Part shown: positions 1 through 7,414 of the stretch, in pieces | Layout: each line of letters opens with the position of its first letter | Position numbering within the stretch: position 1 is the stretch's first letter | Origin: DASZGI01 sp035938995 | GTDB lineage: Bacteria > Actinomycetota > Actinomycetes > Streptomycetales > Catenulisporaceae | Assembly: GCF_035938995.1 (NCBI RefSeq) | Contig: NZ_DASZGI010000339.1 | Span: 1-39,639 of the forward strand | Direction of reading: 5' to 3' | Length of the DNA: 39,639 bases | Notes under the pieces: generated by a model | The model's input: only the letters and a program-made list of their open reading frames with translations | What the model was told of the DNA's origin: nothing | Database searches by the model: none | Made by a program: the position numbers and the translations under genes

Positions 1-990
1 CACCGCCGCGGCCAGCGGATTGCCCATGAACGTCGGCCCGTGCGCGAGCACCGGAACCTCGCCCCGGCTGATGCCGTCGGCGACCCGCGGCGTGCACAGC
101 GCCGCCGCCATGGTCATATAACCGCCGGTCAGCGCCTTGCCTACGCACATCACGTCGGGGCAGACGCCGGCGTGGTCGGCCGCGAACAGCTCTCCGCTGC
201 GGCCGAACCCGGTCGCGATCTCGTCGAATATCAGCAGTACGTCGTGCGCGTCGCACAGGTCCCGCAGCGTCCTCAGATAGCCGGGGCTGTGGAAACGCAT
301 CCCGCCTGCGCCTTGGACCACCGGCTCGACGATCACCGCGGCGAGTTCGTCGGCGTGACGCTCCATCAGCTCCGTCAGATGGGCGATATACGCGGCCTCT
401 GGCTCGGAGTCGAAGCTGCCTGGGGGAATGTCAGCGAATACCTGCTCAGGCAGCACCCCGCGCCACAGGCTGTGCATGCCGCCTTCGGGATCGCACACCG
501 ACATCGGGTGGAAGGTGTCACCGTGATAGCCGCCGCGCCAGGTCAGCAGCCTGCGCTTGGCCGGGCGTCCCAGCGAGCGCCAGTACTGCAGGCACATCTT
601 GACGGCGACCTCGACCGACACCGATCCGGAGTCCGCCAGGAAGACGTGCCGCAGCGGATCCGGCGTGATCTCCACCAGCAGCTCGGCCAGCCGGATCGCC
701 GGCTCGTGGGTCAGCCCGCCGAACATGACGTGCGACATTCGATCGACCTGCGCGTGCGCCGCCGCGTCCAGTGCCGGGTGCCGGTAGCCGTGGATCGCCG
801 CCCACCACGAGGACATCCCGTCGATCAGCTCGACCTGCTCCCGGTGCGGCCGGGCGACCCGCAGCCGCACCCCCTCGGCCCCGGTGACCAGCAGCGGCTC
901 GACTGCTCCCGGCATGGGTCCGTACGGGTGCCAGACCGTGGCGCGATCCCGTGCGAGCAGCGCTTCGACGCCGCCCTCCTGGTAATTCAC
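1..990 (-). CDS. bioA: Adenosylmethionine-8-amino-7-oxononanoate aminotransferase (BioA), 3' end outside window
   Basis: Class III PLP-dependent aminotransferase of biotin synthesis; it converts 8-amino-7-oxononanoate to 7,8-diaminopelargonate using S-adenosylmethionine as amino donor, in the cytoplasm. The first 330 residues are visible and the reading frame runs off the left edge. Seen: VWHPYGPM near residue 20, SSWWAAIHGYRHP, GGYHGDT, FDEIATGFGRSG and VGKALTGG with the presumptive PLP lysine, then HGPTFMGNPLA at the edge; all are hallmarks of BioA. I place the start at GTG 990 because it precedes the conserved N-terminus by a normal distance, but no strong Shine-Dalgarno is visible and the frame stays open upstream. 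The gene is divergent from the folP-like gene, with tandem 22-bp repeats just upstream of its start. Function is secure; the exact start is not. Confidence 0.93.
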   Translation of the reverse strand, partial: MNYQEGGVEALLARDRATVWHPYGPMPGAVEPLLVTGAEGVRLRVARPHREQVELIDGMSSWWAAIHGYRHPALDAAAHAQVDRMSHVMFGGLTHEPAIRLAELLVEITPDPLRHVFLADSGSVSVEVAVKMCLQYWRSLGRPAKRRLLTWRGGYHGDTFHPMSVCDPEGGMHSLWRGVLPEQVFADIPPGSFDSEPEAAYIAHLTELMERHADELAAVIVEPVVQGAGGMRFHSPGYLRTLRDLCDAHDVLLIFDEIATGFGRSGELFAADHAGVCPDVMCVGKALTGGYMTMAAALCTPRVADGISRGEVPVLAHGPTFMGNPLAAAV

Positions 991-1000
991 CCGGACAGTG

Positions 1001-1064
1001 TTCCAGATGAAGGCGGGCAGGGCTCCAGACGAGAGCGGGCTGCGTTCCAGATGAGAGCGAACAT
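1001..1064. repeat. Three imperfect 22-bp tandem repeats upstream of bioA
   Basis: Units begin at 1001, 1023 and 1045, exactly 22 bp apart. Each starts with YTCCAGAYGA followed by RRGCGRRCWK. A decayed fourth copy (CCCAGAC) may start near 1068. The array lies 11 bp upstream of the bioA GTG, in the divergent bioA/folP-like intergenic space. A 22-bp period is about two helical turns, so successive units would face the same side of the DNA; binding by a repressor is inference. Confidence 0.75.
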
Positions 1065-1247
1065 TCTCCCAGACCGCCCGCACCGCTCCCGAACCGAGAC
1101 GCCCTTGACGCTCGGCGGCCCAGCCCGCCACGATCGGTGTCGGCCGCCGATCATCGCCGGCTGCATCGCCACGTCCGTCCCGGCCCGCGAGAAAGCGACC
1201 CCGACGTGCCCCAACCGGCCCCCTCTCCCGCGCACGTCCCGCTCGGA

Positions 1248-2117
1248 ATGGCCGATCCGCGGCGGTCCATCGGGCGGCGGACCTTCGACTTCTCCCGGCA
1301 GGTCGCCGTGATGGCGATCGTGAACCGCACCCCCGACTCCTTCCACGACCGCGGAAGCACCTTCAAGCTGGCGAAGGCGGTCGACGCGGTCGAGCGCGCG
1401 GTCGCGGACGAGGCCGACTGGGTCGACATCGGCGGGGTGCCGTTCGGCCCCGGTCCGGAGGTCACCGAAGCGGAAGAGCTGGACCGGGTGCTGCCGGTGA
1501 TCGATGCGGTCCGAACTCGCACCGACGCGGTGTTGTCGGTCGAAACCTACCGTCCCGAGGTCGCCCGCCGGGTCCTCGCCGCGGGCGCCGACGTGATCAA
1601 CAACGCGACCGGGCTGCACGACCCCGAGATGGCCGACGCCGTGGCCGAGGGCGGCGGATGCCTGATCATCGCGCACAGCGTGTCGCAGCCGCGGGTGCCT
1701 GTACGGCGCCCCGAATACCAGGACGTCACCCGCGATGTGACGGAGTTCCTGGAAAAGCGTGCGCGCGAGGCGATGGACCGGGGCGTGCCGGAGGACCGGA
1801 TCATCATCGACCCCGGGCACGACCTGAACAAGAACACTTACCACTCGCTCGAACTGACCCGGCGGCTGAACGAGGTCTCGGCGCTCGGCTATCCGGTCCT
1901 GGTCTCGGTCTCCAACAAGGACTTCATCGGCGAGACGCTGGACCGGCCGCAATACGACCGGCTCGAGGGCACGCTGGCCGCCGTCGTGGTGTGCATCCTG
2001 CAGGGCGCGCGGATCGTCCGGGTGCACGACGTGCGGTCCGTCGTGGCGGCGGTGCGCACGACGGAGGCGATCCTGGGCTGGCGGCCGCCGGTCGCCCCTA
2101 GGCACAACATGACGTAG
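1248..2117 (+). CDS. Dihydropteroate-synthase-like protein (FolP2 type)
   Basis: Pterin-binding TIM-barrel protein of the dihydropteroate synthase family, about 289 residues, normal for the family. Seen: MAIVNRTPDSFHDRG (the pterin-binding loop), DIGG, SVETYRPEVA, INNATG, IIDPGHD and KDFIGE. True folate synthases usually carry TPDSFSDGG in the first loop, whereas this protein has the TPDSFxDRG variant typical of the actinobacterial second paralogue (M. tuberculosis Rv1207 type), whose catalytic role is doubtful. I chose ATG 1248, which leaves 22 residues before the conserved loop; the frame is open further upstream but that extension is low-complexity. It is followed after 87 bp by the DivIVA-like gene, as in mycobacteria and streptomycetes. 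Whether it makes dihydropteroate cannot be told from sequence. Confidence 0.88.
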   Translation: MADPRRSIGRRTFDFSRQVAVMAIVNRTPDSFHDRGSTFKLAKAVDAVERAVADEADWVDIGGVPFGPGPEVTEAEELDRVLPVIDAVRTRTDAVLSVETYRPEVARRVLAAGADVINNATGLHDPEMADAVAEGGGCLIIAHSVSQPRVPVRRPEYQDVTRDVTEFLEKRAREAMDRGVPEDRIIIDPGHDLNKNTYHSLELTRRLNEVSALGYPVLVSVSNKDFIGETLDRPQYDRLEGTLAAVVVCILQGARIVRVHDVRSVVAAVRTTEAILGWRPPVAPRHNMT

Positions 2118-2204
2118 CTGACCGACACCACGCTCAGCCGGGTGCCCTATGCTCTCCGGCAGACTTACGGTGGACAGTGCACGCGGAAGTGGGAAACCAA
2201 GGCG

Positions 2205-2717
2205 ATGAACGGGATGTTCTGGTTCCAGCTCGTGGTGATCGTCGCGCTGCTGGCGGCCGTCGGCTGGCTCGCTGTCGGCGGCGGCGGGCACATGTCCGAG
2301 CCGATGCAGGACCGGCCCGACCTCGCCCTGCCTCGCGAGGGACTGCTCGCCCGCGGTGACGTGGACCGGGTGCGCTTCTCGGTCGGAGCGCGCGGCTACC
2401 GCATGGACGAGGTCGACGACGTGCTCGATCGGCTCGCCCACGAAATCGATCTTCGCGAGCAGCGGATCGCGGAATTGGAAGGGCGCGCGCCGCGGTCTGA
2501 GGAGGGCGAAGCCGGACGCGCCGACGTGGATTTCGAAAGCGCTGATCCCGGCGTTTCCGCACCGGAGGGTTCAGCCGCCGAAGGCTCCTTCGCGGCGAAC
2601 GGAGCGGCGTCTAACCCGCCATCTGAGAACGCGTCAACAGATGAGTCCGACCCGGCCGCATCTCACGCCGGAACTCGGGGTATCAACGAAGCGGTTGACG
2701 CGGATCCGTCCGCATAA
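2205..2717 (+). CDS. DivIVA-domain small membrane protein
   Basis: About 170 residues. One N-terminal membrane segment (MFWFQLVVIVALLAAVGWLA) is followed by a glycine cluster and a short DivIVA-type segment: VDRVRFSVGARGYRMDEVDDVL, then a heptad-like helix ending IAELEGRA. The last 80 residues are acidic, Ser/Ala/Pro-rich and look disordered; their codons are less GC-rich at third positions than those of the neighbours. The family sits beside the FolP2-type gene in many actinobacteria (Rv1209 position) and is presumed to act at the membrane in polar growth or cell-envelope organisation, but its exact role is unknown. Start is ATG 2205 or ATG 2214; AAGG at 2199-2202 is better spaced for 2214, and homologues I recall begin MFWF. 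Confidence 0.85.
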   Translation: MNGMFWFQLVVIVALLAAVGWLAVGGGGHMSEPMQDRPDLALPREGLLARGDVDRVRFSVGARGYRMDEVDDVLDRLAHEIDLREQRIAELEGRAPRSEEGEAGRADVDFESADPGVSAPEGSAAEGSFAANGAASNPPSENASTDESDPAASHAGTRGINEAVDADPSA

Positions 2718-2938
2718 TCAGACATATCCGTACCGAACTCAGAAATCCTTAAGACTAGCGGCCACGGCCGCATTCGACTTCGCCTTCTTCTTCCCGTTCG
2801 CCCGTTTCGCGGGCTCCGAAAGCACACCGAACCTCCATTCCCCCTCCACCTGACCTTCATCCGGCGGTATCGTAGGGCTCGAAGGCCGCGCACCGGGGCG
2901 CATGGACGGCGTCCGGTTTGTCACGGCGTGCGCCTGTC

Positions 2939-2964
2939 GGAACGTTGTGATCCCGTGACTCGTT
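2939..2964 (+). promoter_or_regulatory. Putative ECF sigma (SigE-type) promoter upstream of the GrpB-family gene
   Basis: GGAACG at 2939-2944 and CGTT at 2961-2964 are separated by exactly 16 bp. GGAAC and CGTT are the known -35 and -10 cores for SigE-like ECF factors. The spacing is identical to the motif upstream of sigE at 5291-5316. It lies about 90 bp before the ATG at 3052. The rest of 2718-3051 shows no gene. Confidence 0.5.
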
Positions 2965-2978
2965 GCTTACGTTGGGTG

Positions 2979-2991
2979 GTTACCGCGTAAC
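2979..2991. promoter_or_regulatory. Inverted repeat GTTAC-N3-GTAAC upstream of the GrpB-family gene
   Basis: GTTACCGCGTAAC is a perfect 5-bp inverted repeat around CGC. It falls just downstream of the putative -10 CGTT, near where transcription would start, so it could be an operator. It shares the GTAAC half with the 16-bp motif found elsewhere in the window but has spacing 3 instead of 6, so I do not count it as the same site. Confidence 0.35.
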
Positions 2992-3051
2992 ATCTTGACG
3001 CCGCGCACGTTGCGCGGTTTCCTGACTTCACCTCAGGCGGGAGGTGTGGGA

Positions 3052-3636
3052 ATGGCAGTGGAGACCGCTGTCGCCGTCGGCGACCTGGCTCCGGTACAGA
3101 TCAGGCCCTATGACAGGGCGTGGAGCGAACAGTTCGCGATCTGCGCGGATATGATCCGCGGATCGCTCGGCGGCTACGCGGTCCGGGTGGACCATATCGG
3201 TTCCACTGCGGTTCCCGGGCTGCTCAGCCGTCCGCATCTCGACATCCAGGTCTCCGTGGCCGAGCCGGACGCCGAGGAGGAGTACCGGGCGGCGCTCGAG
3301 GATCTCGGCTTCGCACTGTGGGTGCGCGAGGCGGACCGACGAGTCTTCGTGGCTGCGGCGGGAGCGCTCCCGGCGCACGCCCCGCGCCTGGAGACGCACG
3401 TCTACGTCTGCCGTTCCGGCGGTGTGCTCGAGTACGACCAGCTTCTGCTGGTCCAGTACCTCGCCACGCACCCGGAGCGCCGCGAGCTCTACGCGGACCT
3501 CAAGCGCGATCTGGCGAAGCGGTTCAAGCACGAGCCGGCCGCGTACGCGGAGGCCAAGCAGATCTTCCTGCGCGAGACGGTGCGGTTGGCCCACCGGGCG
3601 TACGCGGGCCTGCGGGAGTCGGGCTACCTCGGCTGA
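3052..3636 (+). CDS. GrpB/UPF0157 family protein (nucleotidyltransferase-like fold)
   Basis: 194 residues. Seen: VDHIGSTAVPGLLSRPHLDIQV at about residues 45-66, the signature of the GrpB/UPF0157 family, a minimal nucleotidyltransferase-like fold. Also conserved are THVYVC, YLATHPERRELYADLKRDLAKRF and YAEAKQIFL near the C-terminus. Members are sometimes linked to dephospho-CoA kinase (fused to CoaE in some actinobacteria), but no enzymatic role is settled. ATG 3052 is preceded by GGGAGG (3039-3044) at 7 nt, a clear ribosome site, so the open frame upstream to 2995 is not used. A GGAAC/CGTT promoter motif lies about 90 bp upstream. A hairpin at 3783-3807 separates it from the convergent crotonase gene. 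Confidence 0.85.
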   Translation: MAVETAVAVGDLAPVQIRPYDRAWSEQFAICADMIRGSLGGYAVRVDHIGSTAVPGLLSRPHLDIQVSVAEPDAEEEYRAALEDLGFALWVREADRRVFVAAAGALPAHAPRLETHVYVCRSGGVLEYDQLLLVQYLATHPERRELYADLKRDLAKRFKHEPAAYAEAKQIFLRETVRLAHRAYAGLRESGYLG

Positions 3637-3782
3637 TTCGAGCCTTGCAGTCGCGAGCGCTGTGGTGGCTGCGGCCACCGTGGCGCGCGACCGCATGCGG
3701 CGCACGTCCCTGCCCGCACACCTAAGGCGTGAGTCTGCTTCTACGCGTGCAGCTGCTCACGTGCACGTTCTCCGCGCTGACG

Positions 3783-3807
3783 CGGGCTGGCGACTGGCGC
3801 CAGCCCG
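3783..3807. terminator. Hairpin between convergent genes
   Basis: CGGGCTGGCG (3783-3792), loop ACTGG, CGCCAGCCCG (3798-3807): a perfect 10-bp GC-rich stem with a 5-nt loop and no T-tract. It lies between the GrpB-family gene (plus) and the crotonase gene (minus), and probably ends transcription from both sides. Confidence 0.6.
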
Positions 3808-3879
3808 ACATCTTCAGCGTGCGCAAGGCCCCTCGCGTCGCGGCGGCGGGACCGGGGCACTCAGCCTCCCTTGAACCTG

Positions 3880-4686
3880 TCAGCGGCCCTTGAAGTCCGG
3901 CTTGCGCTTCGCCAGGAACGCGTCGACCGCCTCCCGGTGGTCATCCGTACGGCCGCACTTCGCCTGCATTTCTTCCTCGAAGACGAGCGTGTCGGCGAGC
4001 GTGTGCGACTCGCCGAAGCCGACCGACGCCTTGAGCGCCGTGTACGACACGGTCGGTCCGGCGGCAAGCCGCGCCGCCAGCTCCGCGGCGCGCTCGGCGA
4101 GCTTGTCCCCCGGGACGATCTCGGTGACCAGGCCGAGGTCGGCGGCCTGCTGCACCGGAATGGTCTCGGGCATGAGCAGCATCTCGAGTGCCTTGGCCCG
4201 GCCGACCAGGCGCGGCAGCGTCCACGACGCCCCGGAGTCCGCTGAAAGGGCGACGCCGGCGAAGGCGAGGTTGAACGCCGCCGTCTCCGCGGCCAGGCGT
4301 AGGTCGCAGGCGAACGCGAACGCCGCGCCCGCGCCGGCCGCCACGCCGTTGAGCGCGGCGATGCTCGGCTTGGGCATCTCGACGATCGCGAGCGTGATCG
4401 GATTGTAGTGATCACGCACTGTAGTCAGCGGGGGCTCGCCGCTCATCAGCTTCTGCGCGTGCTCGCGCAAGTCCTGTCCGACACAGAAGGCGCGTCCAGT
4501 CCCAGTGAGCACGACGGCTCGCACGCTCTCGTCGGCGGCGGCCCGTCTCAGGGCCGCGAGCAGGGCTTCCTTGGTGGCGACGTCGAGCGCGTTCATCGCG
4601 TCCGGCCGGTTGAAGGTGATCGTGGCGACCGCTCCGGAAACCGTGTAGAGGACGGGTTCGACGGGCGTGGATTCGACTGAGGTCAC
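3880..4686 (-). CDS. Enoyl-CoA hydratase/isomerase family protein, PaaG-like
   Basis: 268 residues, full crotonase length. Seen: ATITFNRPDAMNALD near the N-terminus, VVLTGTGRAFCVGQDL, AALNGVAAGAGAAFAFACDLRLA (oxyanion-hole region) and ALSADSGASWTLPRLVG. Classical hydratases carry two catalytic glutamates; here the first is absent and the second position carries Asp in ADSG, as in the PaaG group of ring-enoyl or enoyl-CoA isomerases. An isomerase or promiscuous acyl-CoA role is therefore more likely than plain hydration. The start is GTG 4686 with no Shine-Dalgarno. TAACTT ends 6 nt before the GTG on the coding strand, so a leaderless transcript is plausible. The 16-bp motif at 4695-4710 overlaps that -10 region, as expected for repression. 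It stands alone between convergent and divergent neighbours. Confidence 0.88.
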   Translation of the reverse strand: MTSVESTPVEPVLYTVSGAVATITFNRPDAMNALDVATKEALLAALRRAAADESVRAVVLTGTGRAFCVGQDLREHAQKLMSGEPPLTTVRDHYNPITLAIVEMPKPSIAALNGVAAGAGAAFAFACDLRLAAETAAFNLAFAGVALSADSGASWTLPRLVGRAKALEMLLMPETIPVQQAADLGLVTEIVPGDKLAERAAELAARLAAGPTVSYTALKASVGFGESHTLADTLVFEEEMQAKCGRTDDHREAVDAFLAKRKPDFKGR

Positions 4687-4694
4687 GAAAATAA

Positions 4695-4710
4695 GTTACT
4701 CGCTGGTAAC
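4695..4710. promoter_or_regulatory. Shared 16-bp operator-like motif, copy A (crotonase gene)
   Basis: GTTACTCGCTGGTAAC: perfect 5-bp inverted ends GTTAC/GTAAC around 6 bp. It is 9-24 bp upstream of the crotonase GTG and overlaps the likely -10 box. This is the most symmetric of five copies in the window. Confidence 0.7.
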
Positions 4711-4889
4711 GCTCGCGGCCAGCTTGTTCTCAAGTTGTGTTTTCCCACTGCCGGTGACGTGCGGGATAATGAGCATCGGTTCAGGGTGTCCGCGCGCCCT
4801 GCACGAGTTCCATGCCGGCCCGGTCCGGTGTATAAGGCGCACGGACCGAATGTCCGAAAGTGCGCAACCGATGAGGAAGGGGAACGAGC

Positions 4890-5057
4890 ATGGCGGCGAT
4901 GAAGCCGCGGACGGGCGACGGCCCGCTCGAAGTGGTCAAGGAGGGGCGCGGCATCGTCATGCGGGTGCCCCTCGAAGGCGGCGGCCGACTCGTCGTCGAA
5001 CTGTCCCCGGACGAAGCGGGCGCACTCGGCGACGCACTCAAGAACGTGGTCGGCTGA
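4890..5057 (+). CDS. DUF3117 family small protein
   Basis: 55 residues, beginning MAAMKPRTGDGPLEVVKEG and continuing GIVMRVPLEGGGRLVVELSP, with LGDALK near the end. This is a highly conserved actinobacterial family of fixed length (Rv1211 in M. tuberculosis) of unknown function, lying between the FolP2/DivIVA genes and sigE in several genera. A GGAAGGGG ribosome site (4874-4881) lies 8 nt before ATG 4890. The protein is soluble with no signal or membrane segment. It is followed by 410 bp without a gene before sigE. Confidence 0.93.
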   Translation: MAAMKPRTGDGPLEVVKEGRGIVMRVPLEGGGRLVVELSPDEAGALGDALKNVVG

Positions 5058-5290
5058 CGACTGCCCTCTGCCGTCCGGTCCGCGGGGCCGGCGGCGGTCG
5101 TGCGGACGCAGCTTGCGCAGACTCATCCAGGGTCGTGGCGACAGCAGCCCGCGCACCGGGAGAAGCTGAGGCTTCGTACCCGGCGCGCGGGCTTCGTTGT
5201 GCCCGACACCGTCGGCGCAGGTCGCGTCCCCCGCGGACAGTGTCGTCCGACGGCGGTTCATCCCGCGGGAGTGAGCCACGCCACAGTTCG

Positions 5291-5316
5291 GGAACCCACC
5301 GGTGTGGTCGGCCGTT
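5291..5316 (+). promoter_or_regulatory. Putative autoregulatory ECF promoter of sigE
   Basis: GGAACC at 5291-5296 and CGTT at 5313-5316 with 16 bp between. SigE-type factors recognise GGAAC and CGTT, and autoregulation is usual. The motif lies about 150 bp upstream of the sigE GTG, implying a long leader. Nothing else could be recognised in 5058-5467. Confidence 0.55.
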
Positions 5317-5467
5317 GGTCGAGGTGACAGGACGGCGTCCGGGAACGCGGGCTCTCAGGCATCTTGAGTCGAGCTCTATCAAGTTTCACAGGTCGCTCTC
5401 AGCCTTTCCGTCACACCAGGAGACTAGGGTGGTTGCAGCGGTACTCGGACGACGAGGAGGTAGTGCC

Positions 5468-6133
5468 GTGGCACTCGGGGGCTCTGGTGATTTCGGTGAG
5501 GCGGGATTCGACTCCTTTCCGTCGGCGGTGCCGGGTGGTGCGGGGGAATGGACTCCGCCGTCCTGGGACGAGGTCGTGCGCACGCACTCCGCGCGGGTTT
5601 ACCGCCTCGCGTACCGGTTGACTGGGGACCGGCACGACGCGGAGGACCTGACGCAGGAGGTTTTCGTCCGGGTCTTCCGGTCGCTGAGCAGCTACACGCC
5701 GGGCACCTTCGAAGGCTGGTTGCACCGGATCACCACGAACCTCTTCCTCGACTCGGTGCGGCGCAAGGCCAAGATCCGCTTCGAGGGGCTGGCGGACGAC
5801 GCGGCGGACCGGTTGGCAGGCAAGGAGCCGACGCCGGCGCAGGCCTACTTCGACACCCATCTGGACGCGGACATCGAGAGTGCGCTGGCGTCACTGGCCC
5901 CGGAGTTCCGCGCGGCCGTGGTGCTGTGCGACATCGAGGGACTGTCCTACGAGGAGATCGCCGCCACGCTCGGGGTGAAGCTCGGAACCGTCCGGTCCCG
6001 CATACATCGCGGCCGCAGCCAGCTGCGCGCCGCCCTCGCGCACCGCGCGCCGGGCGAGGCGGCCGGCTTGCCTCCGTTGGAGACGATTGACGACGACACG
6101 CAGCGGACGGCCCGCGGGAAGGGAGCGCGTTGA
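5468..6133 (+). CDS. sigE: ECF sigma factor, SigE-like
   Basis: 221 residues. Sigma region 2 covers about residues 30-100 (VYRLAYRLTGDRHDAEDLTQEVFVRVF, then GWLHRITTNLFLDSVRR). Region 4 covers about 135-190 (LASLAPEFRAAVVLCDIEGLSYEEIA, TLGVKLGTVRSRIHRGR), with the helix-turn-helix visible. This is the extracytoplasmic-stress sigma factor of the SigE type that pairs with a zinc-motif anti-sigma factor. GTG 5468 is preceded by GAGGAGG (5454-5460) at 7 nt. Its stop overlaps the anti-sigma start as TGATG, so translation is coupled. A GGAAC/CGTT promoter lies about 150 bp upstream. Many relatives have the HtrA protease gene after the anti-sigma gene; here it is missing. Confidence 0.92.
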   Translation: MALGGSGDFGEAGFDSFPSAVPGGAGEWTPPSWDEVVRTHSARVYRLAYRLTGDRHDAEDLTQEVFVRVFRSLSSYTPGTFEGWLHRITTNLFLDSVRRKAKIRFEGLADDAADRLAGKEPTPAQAYFDTHLDADIESALASLAPEFRAAVVLCDIEGLSYEEIAATLGVKLGTVRSRIHRGRSQLRAALAHRAPGEAAGLPPLETIDDDTQRTARGKGAR

Positions 6134-6597
6134 TGGTCCGCTTCAATGAACACCTCGGGGCACGCCTCGGCGCTCTCGTCGACGGCGAGCTCGCCCACGA
6201 CGACCGTGACCGCGCGCTGGCTCACCTGGCCGGCTGCGTGCAGTGCCGGACACTGGTGGAGTCCGAGCGGGCGCTCAAGGAGCAGCTCGGCGCGATGCCG
6301 ATGCCCGAGCCCTCGGCGCGGCTGATGGCGGCGCTGTTCCAGATCCCGCAGACCGAGGCGCCGCCGCCCCCGCCGCAGGACGGTCCGCCCCAGATCGGCG
6401 GCTTCCTGGGCCGCTCCTCGGCGTTCCTGCCGGAGTTCGCCGTGGGCCTCCGGCCGATCGGCGACCTGCCGGACGACCCGTCGCTCGGCGGCGACGACCC
6501 CTCGATGAACCGGGTTCGGGCCTCGCGCGGCCGCGCCTTCTCGTCCGCTGACTCGGCGTTCCTCAGCCTCGGCCGCGGCCTGCCGACCATCCGCTGA
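6133..6597 (+). CDS. rseA: Anti-sigma factor of SigE, zinc-motif (ZAS) type
   Basis: 154 residues. The N-terminal 50 residues carry the H-x3-C-x2-C zinc-associated anti-sigma motif as HLAGCVQC, preceded by LGALVDGELAHDDRD. The remainder is Pro-rich (PPPPPQ) and poorly ordered, with no membrane segment, so it should act in the cytoplasm like mycobacterial RseA. It would bind and silence the SigE-like factor encoded immediately upstream until released by redox, phosphorylation or proteolysis. The ATG overlaps the sigE stop (TGATG, 6131-6135), giving equal synthesis of the pair. Identification rests on the motif and position. Confidence 0.88.
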   Translation: MVRFNEHLGARLGALVDGELAHDDRDRALAHLAGCVQCRTLVESERALKEQLGAMPMPEPSARLMAALFQIPQTEAPPPPPQDGPPQIGGFLGRSSAFLPEFAVGLRPIGDLPDDPSLGGDDPSMNRVRASRGRAFSSADSAFLSLGRGLPTIR

Positions 6598-6632
6598 GGG
6601 CCGCGGCCGCTGTCGGCGCTGCCCGCAATGCT

Positions 6633-7210
6633 CTACTTCGGCGATCGCCACGGCAGCGCCGAACTGAGCGCCGTGCGCACCTGGTCATAGCCATGCCGCC
6701 GCCGGTCGGCAGCAGCGCCAGCATCGCAGCGCAGCCACGCTAGGAACACCCGCAGGCTTGAGTCGGCTGTGTGGTCGAGTCCGGGCAACGTCGGGAGGAA
6801 CGCGGCGTCGACACCTGTCACCAGTGCCGTCAGCTGGCTCGAGCAGGCCGTGTGGTCGAGTCCGGACAGTCTCGAGACGAACGCGGCGTCGGCATCCGTC
6901 ATTAGTGCCGTCAGTAGGCGAGGGGCGAGCCGCTCCAGCCACCGGTCGCGGCGCAGGATCGACGCGTGCCGGATGAGCAGTTCCCTCAGTCGCCATCAGT
7001 CATCAGCACCAATCCGCTCACCAGCGACTGGCAGATCCGCTTCCAGTCGGCCTTCGTACCCACGTCGAGCGCCGCGACCGCGTAGCTACACATGATCGCC
7101 CCGAGCATCCGGTATTTGCGTCTGCACTGCGCTTTCTCCCGCAGTTCGAACCAGCGCAGCCCACGTGCACTAGGCGCGGGCGACTCCGCGAGGTCGGCGC
7201 AGGCGAGCAC
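6633..7210 (-). pseudogene. Unrecognised minus-strand gene, apparently frameshifted
   Basis: Two adjoining minus-strand reading frames show GC-rich third positions typical of coding sequence here. The upstream part (7210-6986) reads ADLAESP, GLRWFELREKAQCRRKYRML, CSYAVAALDVGTKADW and LVLMTDGD, then stops. The downstream part continues at once in another frame as WRLRELLIRHAS, then two 27-residue repeats (LTALMTDADAAF and LTALVTGVDAAF, each leading to a GLDHTA), ending near 6633. Joined by a one-base shift near 6990 they would make one protein. No family was recognised, and no ribosome site is visible for GTG 7210, so a longer original gene is possible. It occupies the place of htrA in related genomes. 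Decay or a sequencing error are both possible. Confidence 0.4.
6758..6919. repeat. Two tandem 81-bp repeats
   Basis: Unit 1 is 6758-6838 and unit 2 is 6839-6919, both containing GTGTGGTCGAGTCCGG (from 6769 and 6850), AACGCGGCGTCG and AGTGCCGTCAG. The period is a multiple of three, so the minus-strand frame reads as two similar 27-residue repeats. This is an internal duplication of a protein segment. Confidence 0.7.
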
Positions 7211-7414
7211 GAGCCGACGGAACGAGGCCGTCGCGCCGGACCTGCGCCACGCTCCGCCGAGCAGATCCGCGCATCCCCGCGCGGGCGGGTGAACACGGTG
7301 TTTTCGCGGTTCGCGGCGGTGCCTCTGTCTGGCACGCCGCCCCGCCGGTTAATCTGGACTTTGGTCCGACGGACCGCGCGCAGCACCACCCGCCAGCCGA
7401 TGCCGGAGCCCGTG

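Noticed and set aside
993..1004. GGACAGTGTTCC, a near-palindrome upstream of bioA resembling a biotin repressor site
   Set aside because: One arm is a base short and it does not match BirA, BioQ or BioR consensus well; the tandem repeats next to it are the stronger signal.
40..2441. Long open frames antisense to or overlapping bioA and the folP-like gene
   Set aside because: They are Arg/Pro/His-rich, match no family and sit opposite well-conserved genes; such shadow frames are expected at this GC content. Similar frames opposite moeZ, adnA, mrp and the helicase were rejected for the same reason.
6769..6784. GTGGTCGAGTCC resembling a tRNA T-loop
   Set aside because: It lacks the GGTTCRA core, no acceptor or anticodon stems flank it, and it recurs 81 bp later as part of a coding duplication.
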